This document shows, piece by piece, positions 30,151 through 40,029 of a DNA stretch of 64,000 nt; position 1 is the first letter of the stretch; the number at the start of each line of letters is the position of its first letter. The DNA lies in NCBI RefSeq assembly GCF_000250985.1, contig NW_013524651.1, positions 62,001-126,000 on the forward strand, written 5' to 3'. The notes below the pieces were generated by a model. That model was given only the letters and a program-made list of their open reading frames with translations. It did no database searches and was not told where the DNA came from. The position numbers were made by a program, and so were the translations under genes. The stretch comes from Nematocida parisii ERTm1. Its lineage: Eukaryota; Microsporidia.

Positions 30151-30879
30151 ATGTTTGCATATAAAGAGAAGGCACCAGAAGATATACCAGAGACCGAACT
30201 AAACAGAGCAGGAGTAATTAAATGCGGAGGAGGTGACGATTTATATGGCGACAACTCTGGAACCAGCTTGTCAATTATTGGAGCTGATTTCTGTGTGGTG
30301 GCTTCAGATACTCGGCACTCGGCACCGTACAATATTAACACCCGGCACGCAACAAAGTCATTCTGTCTTGACGGTAGATTCATTCTGAGCACAACTGGGT
30401 TTTATGCAGACTCCAGGTTTGTCTACACTGAACTAGCATATCAAATAGATAAATATCAGTTTAAATATAACAAAAAGATGGGTATAGAGCAGGCTGCCGC
30501 TCTTCTCCATGTTCTTTTGTATAAGCACAGATTCTTTCCCAAGTTTACATACTGCTGCTTAGTTGGGTTCAATGAAGAGGAGAAGCCAAAAATATTTTCA
30601 TATGACCCAGTTGGTTCATACCAGGAAACTCCGTGCAGATGCAATGGATCTGGAACAACCATGCTGCAGCCAATGCTTGACTCATGGATTACTCGGAAGA
30701 ACTGGCACTGTGAGGAAGGAAAGGATTATGTGTGCACAGAGGAAGAAGTTATTTCTTTGGTAAAAGATGTTTTTAACAGCGTAGCTGAAACTGATGTAAA
30801 AACAGGAGACGGGTTAGAGGTGTACGTAATAAAGAAGGACGGCATCACACGAGAGGAGTATCCACTGAGGTCTGATTAG
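30151..30879 (+). CDS. PRE7: 20S proteasome subunit beta-6 (PRE7/PSMB1)
   Basis: A 242 aa non-catalytic beta subunit of the 20S core. Seen: GTSLSIIGADFCVVASDTR near 45-63, the RFFPKFTYCCLVG strand, YDPVGSYQETPCRCNGSG and LVKDVFNSVAETDVKTGDGLEVYVI, which align step by step with yeast Pre7 and human PSMB1. As expected for beta-6 it lacks a processed catalytic Thr. The frame extends 15 bp upstream only through a GTG, so the ATG at 30151 is used. It is divergent from DOP1 and convergent with the DEAH helicase. Confidence 0.95.
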   Translation: MFAYKEKAPEDIPETELNRAGVIKCGGGDDLYGDNSGTSLSIIGADFCVVASDTRHSAPYNINTRHATKSFCLDGRFILSTTGFYADSRFVYTELAYQIDKYQFKYNKKMGIEQAAALLHVLLYKHRFFPKFTYCCLVGFNEEEKPKIFSYDPVGSYQETPCRCNGSGTTMLQPMLDSWITRKNWHCEEGKDYVCTEEEVISLVKDVFNSVAETDVKTGDGLEVYVIKKDGITREEYPLRSD

Positions 30880-31575
30880 TACGAACAATAAATCAACAAT
30901 AAACTATCTATAATTATACTAATTGTCTAGTACGCCACCATATAGCAAAAGCACATTAAATACCGCTGAGATAAATAGATGGGCTGCTTGCTTCCAGCTT
31001 ATTTGTGGTCTATTCTAGTCTATTAAAAAGGTATTTGCCGTACAATTGTCACTTTACTACACACAATATACCTGAGATTTTGTTAGTTCGTTGGAGTGCT
31101 CTAAATATTGCATTTTATTGTGATTCATCTGTTAATATTATAATTTCTGCTATTTTTATTTATTATGTATAATATTTATTCTTAAATATACAATTAAAGG
31201 AAAAAATAAAAGTATTCAGAAAATAGGGAAAATGAAGAGTTTAATAAATAATCATAAACAGCAAAACCAAACAAATTACAAAAACAACTGAAACCAGTGT
31301 ATATATGGAAGGCCCCAATAACTCTGCTAGAAATCAATCCTACCGATAGGAAAAAAGTAAAATTGTACAGATGCATGTTTATTTTCAGCAATCAACTAAA
31401 TATTTGGAAATAATATAAAATTTACATATATGTTGTAATATATGCGGCATATAATGTAATAAACAACACACCATTTACAAAGAACAAACAAGAGACACTA
31501 AATATATGTTAAGTGGCATATTTACTGTATAATAATTAGTATATGAGTAGACCCAGTGATGCAAGGATTTTTAGG
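30880..31575. other. convergent intergenic region with one small ORF
   Basis: AT-rich 3' flank of PRE7 and the DEAH helicase, long for a convergent spacer. It holds the candidate 60-codon minus-strand ORF at 31194-31376, listed separately. Confidence 0.5.
31194..31376 (-). CDS. candidate small hydrophobic protein, 60 codons
   Basis: An ATG frame coding a Phe-rich hydrophobic peptide (MHLYNFTFFLSVGLISS...) with one or two possible membrane helices. I cannot assign it. The AT-rich setting makes a chance Phe/Leu-rich frame possible, and no T-tract/CC element precedes it. Confidence 0.28.
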   Translation of the reverse strand: MHLYNFTFFLSVGLISSRVIGAFHIYTGFSCFCNLFGFAVYDYLLNSSFSLFSEYFYFFL

Positions 31576-33660
31576 CTATAGGACTATTCCACCATCTGCC
31601 ATTAGTATATTTGGCGTGTATGGGAATACATGCAGGATATATGGCTTTGCTGTCTCTGATGTTATAATAAACGACACCAGGCCTTCTCGTCGAGCAAACA
31701 TAACGGAGCTAGGATGAATGTAAACCATTCTTTCTGAGTACATGTGAACATACCCATTGCCCTTTGCTTCAGCCACTCTGATTAGGAATCCTGCAGATGC
31801 AGCTGCATGTAATTTATCTGCAGTATTTTTCTTCAATGGAGTGCAGCCATACCCAGTTTCCTCCTTTTCTGTCTCTTCATCCACTGCATTACTCTCTATT
31901 TTCATTAAAGACAATAGCTGTCTATAAATATTCTCACTGTTCTTCATTTCCTGCTGAGATATCTTCAGTGACTGGCAAAAGTCCTTTCGCAGCCTGGGTG
32001 AGTACTTAAAATATGTAAAAAACACACTGGCATACAGAGACAAATCAGAGCATTTGGTAGGAGACTCGTGCACACTAATAATAGAAGATGTGTCTATATC
32101 TTTAGGAAATAAAGATATTCTTTCTCCAGAAAGAAGAGAGCACACCGCCGCCGCCGAGCAACCAGCGCCAAGAGACTTCCCATGAATCAAAAACTTACCC
32201 AGTGATGGAGAAAGCGGCAGTTTGCTCACTTCCTTTCCTAGCGCAGTAATCTTCTTCTTGTCACTAATCAGACCAAGAATAAAAAGCTCTGAAAGTGCTG
32301 AAAGAATGGAGTTCTCTCCGGGAGACTCTAAAAAATCAAACTTCTCTGGATCTGCATCGAGAGCAATTAAAGAAAGTGTGACAGAGGAGATGTCAGCCCG
32401 AAGAATTTCTGGTATGTTGTTCTCCTGCAGGCCGTTATATGCTTCTTCTGTGTACAGCCGATAGCATACACCAGGACCAACTCGGCCAGCTCTTCCAGAC
32501 CTCTGCTTGGCAGCCGACTTAGATATTTTAATTATTCCTAGAGTATCTACCCCCTCCTTTGATAGATTTGTCTTCTGAACGCCTGCGTCTACAACCCACT
32601 TTACATCTTCTATAGTCAGACTTGTCTCTGCGATGTTTGTAGAGAGTATAACCCGAATACTCTTCTGTCTTTGGGTGAATATCAGCTGCTGCTCTTTATC
32701 AGGAAGTGAAGAGTGTAGTTTTAGAAGCTCTATTCCAGAATGCACCTCAAGCATTTTGTAAAGATCTTCAATATCCTCCAAACCAGAGAGAAACACGAGA
32801 ATAGTTCCCGAGGTAAACACATCATTCTTTTCCTGCACAGGATTATAAGAATTTAGACTAACTCCAGAAAACAAGCAATCAATTTCATCCATTCCTTCTG
32901 CAGAAGATGCGCCCAAAAAGGGTGTCTTTTTCTTTCTACTTTCTAAACTTTTTGGTGCAGAGCATTTGCTATTATTCTGCCTGCCAGTGCTGGGTTTCGC
33001 ATTTCTTGAATTTTCATTATTTTTAGATTTATTTGTGCTTTCTCTTTCTGTCTTTGCATCCTTTATGATTTTTTTAATTGTATCGTATGCAAGCTGTATG
33101 TAATCTGATGACTTCTTTGGGAGATACTTTATTCTTACATCATGCTTCTGGGAGGGTATCTCGCAGTGCGATACAGGGATGCCGTCCTTTGCAAAGTATT
33201 CTGTAAGCATATTTACATCTGCAGTAGCACTCATTAGAACAAGCCGGATACCATTTATTCTTTTCTTTAGAAGCCCAAGTAGAATATCTGTTCTGATCGA
33301 TCTTTCATGAACTTCATCTACAACAACAGTTGACAGCTTGGCTTCTTCCTGCAGTTCCTTCAAAAGTATTCCATCTGTAACATATCGCAGCCTTGTATTT
33401 TTGTTTGTAGTATCGCTGAATCGCACCTTATGCCCTACTTTATCCCCCGGCACACACGTTATGACTCTTTTTACATGGCTGGCAAGTGAAATTGCGGCAA
33501 CTCTTCTGGGCTGGGTGACCGTTATTAGATCATTAGTTGTGCTCAGAAGAGCCTGGGGTATCCCTGTGGACTTTCCAGATCCAGTGGCCCCCACAACTAT
33601 TAAAACCCCTCCTTTCTTTGCTTTTTGGATTATTTCTTGGTTCATCTGCGGTGTTAACAT
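31576..33660 (-). CDS. DEAH/DEVH-box RNA helicase (Dhr2/Prp43-like)
   Basis: A 694 aa SF2 helicase. Seen: Walker A GATGSGKST (motif I), TQPRRVAAISLA (Ia), VVVDEVHERSIRTD (motif II, DEVH rather than DEAH), LMSATADV (III), FLSGLEDIE (IV), ILSTNIAETSLTIEDVKWVVDAG (V) and QRSGRAGRVGPGVCYRLY (VI), followed by the winged-helix/ratchet HA2 region. A charged Lys/Ser/Asn insertion of about 90 residues (about 210-290) interrupts between RecA domains 1 and 2. The size suits Dhr2/DHX33, Prp43 or a similar ribosome biogenesis or splicing helicase; which one is unresolved. The ATG at 33660 is chosen because the longer frame begins on TTG inside the divergent uL22 gene. Only 24 bp separate the two start codons. 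Confidence 0.88.
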   Translation of the reverse strand: MLTPQMNQEIIQKAKKGGVLIVVGATGSGKSTGIPQALLSTTNDLITVTQPRRVAAISLASHVKRVITCVPGDKVGHKVRFSDTTNKNTRLRYVTDGILLKELQEEAKLSTVVVDEVHERSIRTDILLGLLKKRINGIRLVLMSATADVNMLTEYFAKDGIPVSHCEIPSQKHDVRIKYLPKKSSDYIQLAYDTIKKIIKDAKTERESTNKSKNNENSRNAKPSTGRQNNSKCSAPKSLESRKKKTPFLGASSAEGMDEIDCLFSGVSLNSYNPVQEKNDVFTSGTILVFLSGLEDIEDLYKMLEVHSGIELLKLHSSLPDKEQQLIFTQRQKSIRVILSTNIAETSLTIEDVKWVVDAGVQKTNLSKEGVDTLGIIKISKSAAKQRSGRAGRVGPGVCYRLYTEEAYNGLQENNIPEILRADISSVTLSLIALDADPEKFDFLESPGENSILSALSELFILGLISDKKKITALGKEVSKLPLSPSLGKFLIHGKSLGAGCSAAAVCSLLSGERISLFPKDIDTSSIISVHESPTKCSDLSLYASVFFTYFKYSPRLRKDFCQSLKISQQEMKNSENIYRQLLSLMKIESNAVDEETEKEETGYGCTPLKKNTADKLHAAASAGFLIRVAEAKGNGYVHMYSERMVYIHPSSVMFARREGLVSFIITSETAKPYILHVFPYTPNILMADGGIVL

Positions 33661-33684
33661 TTTAATTTTTTTACTCCCCTGCAG
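33661..33684 (+). promoter_or_regulatory. 24-bp bidirectional gap with T-tract/CCCC element
   Basis: The whole space between the DEAH helicase and uL22 start codons. It reads as a T-tract, then ACTCCCCTGCAG directly before the uL22 ATG. The promoter elements of each gene must lie inside the other's transcript or CDS. Confidence 0.55.
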
Positions 33685-34284
33685 ATGAAAAAAGTCAAGA
33701 CTAATTATGGGTACACCCCAAAAAATGAAGACAAGGCAGTGAAGGCAGCTATTAAGGATGCAAAAATAAGCTTCAAGAACACACACCAAACAGTCACAAT
33801 TCTCCGGGGAATGTGGCTGGTCTCCGCCATAAAGTACTTAGAGGATGTTCTGGCACACAAGAGATGCATTCCCATGAGAAGATTCAACGGAGGTGTCCCA
33901 AGAGTCGCCCAGGCAAAGGAGTTTGGAGCCCTCCAGGGAAGATGGCCAGAGAAGAGTGTTATACAGGCAAAGACTATGCTGAAGAACATGCAAAACATTG
34001 CCGTTGGCAAGGGATTAGATATCTCCAAGATGAAAATAGTGCATGCCCACGTTAATAGAGCCCCAATCATCCACAACAGAACGTACAGAGCACACGGAAG
34101 AGTCACTGCATGGAACAAGTCCCCATGCCACGTTCAGCTCATTGCAGAGGAGCAGCTTGGAGAAATCCCAGCAGAAACCGCCGTAAAGACAATTGCTGAG
34201 AAGAGAGCATTCAGAAAGTTCGTCACCCTTGCAGTCAAGGGTCACCTCAGAGGACCACACAGAAAGCAGATGCTGAGGGACTAA
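33685..34284 (+). CDS. RPL17: 60S ribosomal protein uL22 (L17)
   Basis: A 199 aa large-subunit protein of the uL22 family lining the peptide exit tunnel. Seen: AIKDAKISFKNTHQTVTILRGM, the PMRRFNGGVPRVAQAKEFG segment, RWPEKSVIQAKTMLKN and the C-terminal hairpin region HAHVNRAPIIHNRTYRAHGR with its conserved RRTYRAHGRI-like core. Complete at normal length. Codon choice is noticeably richer in C/G than neighbouring genes, typical of highly expressed genes. It has the same orientation as APC11, whose ATG follows 49 bp after this stop. Confidence 0.97.
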   Translation: MKKVKTNYGYTPKNEDKAVKAAIKDAKISFKNTHQTVTILRGMWLVSAIKYLEDVLAHKRCIPMRRFNGGVPRVAQAKEFGALQGRWPEKSVIQAKTMLKNMQNIAVGKGLDISKMKIVHAHVNRAPIIHNRTYRAHGRVTAWNKSPCHVQLIAEEQLGEIPAETAVKTIAEKRAFRKFVTLAVKGHLRGPHRKQMLRD

Positions 34285-34319
34285 GCCAACGCCAATTAAT
34301 AAAGCGCTTTAACTGTTTG

Positions 34320-34333
34320 TTATTTTTTTATCC
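34320..34333 (+). promoter_or_regulatory. T-tract plus ATCC directly abutting the APC11 ATG
   Basis: tattttttttatcc runs straight into ATG. If transcription starts at or near the CC, the mRNA has almost no 5' leader. Confidence 0.5.
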
Positions 34334-34594
34334 ATGAAGAATCTGCGCATCCGAGTGAATGCCATCCATGCATCGTTCACGTGGAGGTGGAAGATGGCAG
34401 AGGGCATTTGCGGAATATGCCAGCAGGCATTTGAACAGATGTGCTCAGAGTGTGAGCATCCAATCGAGTGCGTGCCTGCGCTGGGCGAGTGCAACCACTG
34501 CTACCACAGACACTGCATAAAGAATTGGATTGCCACAAATAACCTGTGTCCAATATGCAGGGCTCGGTGGAAGGAGAAAGAAGAAATAAGTTAA
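34334..34594 (+). CDS. APC11: anaphase-promoting complex RING subunit APC11
   Basis: An 86 aa RING-H2 subunit that, with APC2, recruits E2 enzymes to the anaphase-promoting complex. Seen: the APC11-specific start MKNLRIRV, then WRWKMAEGICGIC, CSECEHPIECVPALGECNHCYH (the extra zinc-binding Cys pair in the APC11 loop), HCIKNWI and LCPICRARWKEKEE. The order and spacing match human APC11 closely, including the Trp after the last Cys pair. Complete. It lies in tandem with uL22 at 49 bp, and an AATAAA for uL22 sits between them. Confidence 0.93.
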   Translation: MKNLRIRVNAIHASFTWRWKMAEGICGICQQAFEQMCSECEHPIECVPALGECNHCYHRHCIKNWIATNNLCPICRARWKEKEEIS

Positions 34595-35107
34595 TAAATT
34601 TGTATGAAGCACAATTTTACACTTCATGGCGCATTAAGCACTTATGTAAATTTCAGCAATTAATATTACCTGTAAAGGATTAGTTGTTTAAATTAGTATA
34701 GATATAGAAAACAAGCTAGTAAATTTGGTGTTATATTCCAATATACTAGATGTAAACCACACAGAATATTAGAAGGCACTGTCTTATACAAATTCCTTCA
34801 ATATATTAAGTATTTCTATTGCTAAGTATCATGTATAGAGCTGCTTAAAATCCTTTTTACTTTTCTCTTTCTAATTTATTCTGTTTATGCATTTAGATTG
34901 TCTTTATTATAGAAAGTCATATTGTCATTGCAAAATTCTCATTTAAATTTTGGATTTCGGGTTATTTGTCTGAAATAATAACTAACAACTTAATTATAAT
35001 ACGCACAAGCAGGTTGGTCAAGATATTTATTGACTGATTACACACCTTTGTAAGAAAAGCAAACTAATTCATACTGCGCATGTGAATTCAAAATTAGCAC
35101 TGCCCAC
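34595..35107. other. convergent intergenic region, one 9-mer
   Basis: AT-rich 3' flank of APC11 and FTase beta. It holds the 9-mer TTCGGGTTA at 34956-34964. No gene is seen. Confidence 0.55.
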
Positions 35108-36151
35108 TTATGCTGCTACAGGCAGGCCCAGGTGATAGTTAAAGTCTGTTTCATTTATGATATATAGCCCTATTAAAGCATATGCTGTGTGATATATATC
35201 CGGATGTGACTCAGGAATGTTTTTTATGCCGCCTTCTTCCTCTTGGCAGTTAGACAGAGTGTACTGTGCTAAGCCTTCATATGACCGTATTCCTAACCCA
35301 AGCATTTTGTAGCACGCACCCACCCAAAAGTTATAGCAAGAGTCAGAGCCTTTATTTGTTCTCCCATTGAACCCATTATTTATCACATCCTGCCTCTCCA
35401 AAAGCCACCTTTTCAGAATGTCTGTGTTGGGAATAGGCTTTTGTAAAATCTTTAATCCAGCCACTGCGCAGTATGTATACCCACCGTGCGCCTCCTCCCC
35501 AGGAGAAGCAGCAAATCCCCCCTCATACGTCTGGAGAGAGCACAGGATAGTATCTATGCCGCCAAATATATTCTTTCCTTCCTCGCTTTCTAATGGATTG
35601 TGCTGATTTTCTTGCTGTATATCCTCTGAGTGCAAAATAGAGTAAGTGGCCACAGCACAGTATATAGATCTAGGATCTATTTCTCCATCTGCATACATGG
35701 TAAACCCATTAGGCACTCGCATTTCCTTTATAAACTGCACTATACCCGCCTTATCTATCTCATCCAGTCTGTTAAGAATCTTCAATAGGACTACCCCAGC
35801 GTACGTGCTCCCAAGATTTGGCATATGCCCAGGACCTGCAGATATACCTGTTCCACTTCCTTGTAAATTAATAATTTGTGTTGCTATTTTATCTAGCTTT
35901 TCTACTTCTTCGTGCGTTCCGTCATAGAATTGGTCTCTTCCCAATATGACATAAAGTGCATTTGCCATCCACGCACCAACCCAGGGTATTAGGGCAGAAT
36001 ATGCTATGTTTAATGGCTTGTTCATTTGCTTTATTATATATTTTAAATGCCTGTCCTTATCCAGCAATGTTGGCTTCTTATTCTTTATCGTCGCATTTAG
36101 ATTCATTGCATCCACTGAGCTCTGTGTAGAAACACCTTCGTCATTATACAT
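35108..36151 (-). CDS. RAM1: protein farnesyltransferase beta subunit (or GGTase-I beta)
   Basis: A 347 aa prenyltransferase beta subunit attaching an isoprenoid to CaaX cysteines. Seen: the N-terminal PWVGAWMANAL (like the FTase PWLCYW), repeated alpha-alpha barrel units with the motifs DPRSIYCAVATYS, EGGFAASPGEEAHGGYTYCAVA and NKGSDSCYNFW, and DIYHTAYALIGLYI. The zinc ligands appear as D270, C272 and H321. AHGGYTYC and DxRSxYC favour farnesyltransferase; FWVGA and SHPD recall GGTase-I, so the class is not certain. It is shorter than yeast Ram1 (431 aa). An alpha subunit gene would be needed elsewhere. Confidence 0.85.
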   Translation of the reverse strand: MYNDEGVSTQSSVDAMNLNATIKNKKPTLLDKDRHLKYIIKQMNKPLNIAYSALIPWVGAWMANALYVILGRDQFYDGTHEEVEKLDKIATQIINLQGSGTGISAGPGHMPNLGSTYAGVVLLKILNRLDEIDKAGIVQFIKEMRVPNGFTMYADGEIDPRSIYCAVATYSILHSEDIQQENQHNPLESEEGKNIFGGIDTILCSLQTYEGGFAASPGEEAHGGYTYCAVAGLKILQKPIPNTDILKRWLLERQDVINNGFNGRTNKGSDSCYNFWVGACYKMLGLGIRSYEGLAQYTLSNCQEEEGGIKNIPESHPDIYHTAYALIGLYIINETDFNYHLGLPVAA

Positions 36152-36382
36152 TTACGTAATTTGAATAAAATAGAATAAGCAATAAAAGAATATAAAATAA
36201 GCACCATATAGAAACAGCCCGAAAACAACAAATAATAAGAACTCATCCCTGGAATATTGTAAAAATTAAATAAAAAGTAGCTGCGTGCATCAAGCATGGA
36301 GGAAATAGTAATAAAATGTGCTCTACTTCTAGATATAAATAAATCGATATAATATATGCTTGACATGCGCCATTACTTTATT

Positions 36383-38755
36383 TTATAGAACATCCTTTAT
36401 AATTGGCAGTTCTTCAAGTGGGTGAACACTCTCTCCGGGTATTTTATGCTCGGGTGTGCTTTCTCTACTTTCTGTGTCCTCTGCGGGATCTGAATGAATT
36501 GCGTTTTCTGCTGTTTGCTTAGATGGGGATTCTTCAAGTACTGATTCTTTACTTTTAGTCTCATTTTCTGTTTTACTCGCTTCTTCTTTCTCTTTATTCT
36601 CTTCCTTTTCCTTTTCAGCTGCCATTTCCTCTGCTTTTTTCTTCTCTTCCTGCATTTGCCTGAGAATTTCCTCGTGCTGTCTCTGGTCTGTGTTTATCAC
36701 ATACGTTCTATAATTGATGCCTTCTTCAATCTGCTTGAGTTTCTTCTTTAGCGCAGTTTTCTCAGCTAAGTCCATCTCTGGTGAATACTTCTCTGCAGAT
36801 TTGACCTTTCCATTCTCCAGTTGATGCTGCTTCAGGAACCTCTGAAGATTTTCGCAAGGCGCTGGAACTTGTGCCTGCGCTTTGGATATTACACTCTCAG
36901 CATTTTTGACTAGATTTGGAATATTCTTCAAAAGAGCGGATATGTCTCTATCCAAAAGAGAGTTCTGCGCGGAGTCTACGACCATTTTCTTATACGCTTT
37001 GGCCACCTCCTGATACTTCGGGTTCTGGAAGAATTTAATGTATGGCATACCATTTCTTATTTCATCCACCTGCTTGATCAGTGCGCCGACTCTTTGCTGG
37101 CCGTATTTGTTCACTGCGCTCTTGTACTCAGCTGATTTTTCATCGTTTCTTATCAGTGCCCTTAGCGTGCTCCTGATTTCCACTTCTTCATCAAGATTTT
37201 TCTTGTAGTGCCACCACTGCTTCAGCTCGCTGTTCAGAGTGTATGGCCGGGTGTAGTCCCTAAAAGTGCGCAGTGTATGGTCTACCTGGTACGTTCCTGT
37301 TGAACTGGATGCACTGTTAGGGCGCATGTCAACTATTTTAATGTTCATTCTCTGCATCTGTAATGGAGCACTTGCCAGGTCAGACTTGCTGGGGGCATAT
37401 CCACCAGTCATGCCTACTCTATGCAGAAGGTACAGTGCCTGCTGCGGGCAGAGAACATCGTTGTATACAGATGTGTCTACATGTGCACTGGCTTTCTTCT
37501 CTTGCTTTTCTTCGCCTTCTTTCTCTGCGTGCCCTTCCATGTCCTTCTGTATGTCCTCCAGTACCTTTGTAGTTTCCTCAAACATTGTCTTGATCTTTTC
37601 GCTGACTCCTTCTGTATACTGCACTATCTGCTCAAGAAGAAGGGCCAGGTCTATCTCGATCTGCTCCTTTCCTATAGTTGGAAGAAGAATTAGCTTCCCC
37701 TCTGCATTGTCTGACTCTGGAAGCAATTCCAATGAAAGAGTCCGTATCGTTTGAATCACATTCAAATTCTCAATCTTTTCGAAATCCTTATCCGATGTGA
37801 ATTTCATCTCCCATATCCTCTGAAGCACTAAATCAACCAAGGGAAGGACCTCTATGTTGTACACAGTTGTCTCCTGGTCGCCCTGCAGAGTATCCTTCTC
37901 GCTTTCTGTGCGCTCTGGTTTGATAAACCCTAAGTCTGGAGTTCCAGATACTTTTATATTCATGTGTGGGTGCCTTGCCTGTGCTATCTTGCTTACCTGT
38001 GTGAGTAAGTAGTTGTATACCATGCTTAGCACAGAATAGTCAGAGTACCCAGAATACTCCTTCTGATGCAGTAGCTTCACTGTGCTTATATCAGATACAT
38101 TCTCTGCCTTTTCATAGAAAAATATCTCAGAAACCATTTTCTCACCACGCAGACTGTACGCCACCACATATCCAGTTGAATACGGTGTGGTAACTATCCT
38201 AGTAATTGCCTGTGCCATACCATCTGTCATCAGATGCAGCTGATACATTGGGAATATATCCTTCATCACTTGGAATAGAATATCCCTTGTGTTTTCTGTG
38301 TGGTACCCCCGAGTGACCATGCCCAGGCTTAGAACAGGAACATCTTCTTTCTTTTTCTTATTTATAATCTTTTGCAGATACTTCTTCAGAAGTAATATTT
38401 CTGGTATATCTGAGTACAGATCGTCAATTCTTATAGTTCTATTATAAGCATCATCCTTTACAGATACGTTTTTATTTATAGTGCTGGCGACAGAAACAGA
38501 TTCTGTGGCAACTATTTGGGGAAAGTACAGAGTGCTAAGTACCTCTGATGCTTTATCTTTAGACTCCTCTGGATATTGAAAGAGTATTGTTTTTTCTTTA
38601 TCTATTTTCTTTCCTGCAGTATTTCCTGATGTAATGATTGAATTACTGTACGTGTTCACACAAGGAACAAAAATAGAATTGTCTACTCCCATGCGCATAA
38701 AATTGCTGCTACAATATACTTTAAATAAGCACACAACCCACAGAATGCACTTCAT
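36383..38755 (-). CDS. divergent ER Hsp70-like protein (Lhs1/Grp170 type)
   Basis: A 790 aa secretory protein, tentatively an ER Hsp110/Grp170-like nucleotide-exchange chaperone. Seen: a signal peptide (about 1-16), then MGVDNSIFV, a degraded form of the Hsp70 phosphate-1 loop. Further Hsp70-like order follows: QLHLMTDGMAQAI near 165-180 (compare QLINDNTATAL), and helical segments where subdomain IB/IIB should be. The charged C-terminal half is predicted coiled coil with a Glu/Lys-rich tail. It ends KDVL, reminiscent of but not identical to a KDEL-type retrieval signal. The catalytic motifs are poor, fitting an exchange factor rather than an active ATPase. Other secreted coiled-coil proteins remain possible. 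Confidence 0.55.
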   Translation of the reverse strand: MKCILWVVCLFKVYCSSNFMRMGVDNSIFVPCVNTYSNSIITSGNTAGKKIDKEKTILFQYPEESKDKASEVLSTLYFPQIVATESVSVASTINKNVSVKDDAYNRTIRIDDLYSDIPEILLLKKYLQKIINKKKKEDVPVLSLGMVTRGYHTENTRDILFQVMKDIFPMYQLHLMTDGMAQAITRIVTTPYSTGYVVAYSLRGEKMVSEIFFYEKAENVSDISTVKLLHQKEYSGYSDYSVLSMVYNYLLTQVSKIAQARHPHMNIKVSGTPDLGFIKPERTESEKDTLQGDQETTVYNIEVLPLVDLVLQRIWEMKFTSDKDFEKIENLNVIQTIRTLSLELLPESDNAEGKLILLPTIGKEQIEIDLALLLEQIVQYTEGVSEKIKTMFEETTKVLEDIQKDMEGHAEKEGEEKQEKKASAHVDTSVYNDVLCPQQALYLLHRVGMTGGYAPSKSDLASAPLQMQRMNIKIVDMRPNSASSSTGTYQVDHTLRTFRDYTRPYTLNSELKQWWHYKKNLDEEVEIRSTLRALIRNDEKSAEYKSAVNKYGQQRVGALIKQVDEIRNGMPYIKFFQNPKYQEVAKAYKKMVVDSAQNSLLDRDISALLKNIPNLVKNAESVISKAQAQVPAPCENLQRFLKQHQLENGKVKSAEKYSPEMDLAEKTALKKKLKQIEEGINYRTYVINTDQRQHEEILRQMQEEKKKAEEMAAEKEKEENKEKEEASKTENETKSKESVLEESPSKQTAENAIHSDPAEDTESRESTPEHKIPGESVHPLEELPIIKDVL

Positions 38756-39096
38756 AAAAAATAAAAATTAAATTACTTATATAATAGACTAATTACAACG
38801 AAGCCTATCAAGCAGCTCTACTAAAATAAAAGAATTAATTACACATTATGTAAAAAGAACACTATAATGCATTATTATATACACATTATATAAAAATTCA
38901 TGACTAAATAAGCCATTACCAAAATATTATAATATACTGTGCAGTTTAAATAACGCATAGTATAATTAATCTTGGAGCAATATAAGACAATACTTATTAC
39001 ACAATCATTATAAATAATTATATTATACCCTATGTATAATATATATTGTTACACTGTATTTATACATCTATCAACTGAATACCATTTATTTATGAC
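38756..39096. other. intergenic region, very AT-rich
   Basis: A 341-bp spacer between two minus-strand genes, with repeated tatata/attata runs. No gene is seen. The Hsp70-like ATG is preceded by a T-rich tract without CC. Confidence 0.6.
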
Positions 39097-39495
<399 letters not shown>

Positions 39496-39499
39496 TCAT

Positions 39500-39522
39500 G
39501 GGGTAAGAAAAAAAAGAAAAAA
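39500..39522 (-). promoter_or_regulatory. T-tract plus TTACCCC element before Ub-eL40
   Basis: On the minus strand a T-rich tract (tttttttctt) ends in ACCCC directly before the out-of-frame ATG at 39499, and 4 nt before the ubiquitin ATG. Confidence 0.5.
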
Positions 39523-40029
39523 ATAGAACAGCAGAGAGAAATATAACCAGAAATATCACAGAAAGAGAGTGCACCACAGAAATATTCTACAATAAAATAG
39601 AGGTACTGCTTAAGTATAAATAATACAGTGTATAATTATATACAAAATATATTATTCATTAGAATTAGTATAATTTACTGTATACTAATACAGAATATAT
39701 AAGACATAGTGTATTAAGTAGTATATATAAGACATATAGTAATAAGTACTGCGTATACATTAAGCAATATATATTGATAATTACATAATATATTGTGTAA
39801 CATATTCCATTATATAATGATGTTTGTATAAATAGTATTATTTTATATGCAATGTTTATTAATTATTAGACTGTGCTAATCATCAACAGATATTACTATA
39901 TGATATTATAGCATATTTAATAGGAATATGAAATATTACGAAATATTACACGTGGTATAAACCCAAGAAATAATTTATACTGGAATACTTCAAAATCATA
40001 AAAATCATATTCTTGTGGATCTCACTGCT
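39523..40029. other. intergenic region, very AT-rich
   Basis: Dominated by repeated atata/tataat runs (39600-39900). It separates the Ub-eL40 promoter from the 3' end of the AHA1-like gene. No gene or RNA is recognised. Confidence 0.6.

Noticed and set aside
36103-36366. 87-codon minus-strand frame overlapping the FTase beta start, with possible membrane helices
   Set aside because: It overlaps the conserved gene's start by 49 bp in another frame and matches no family I know. A real small membrane protein cannot be excluded.
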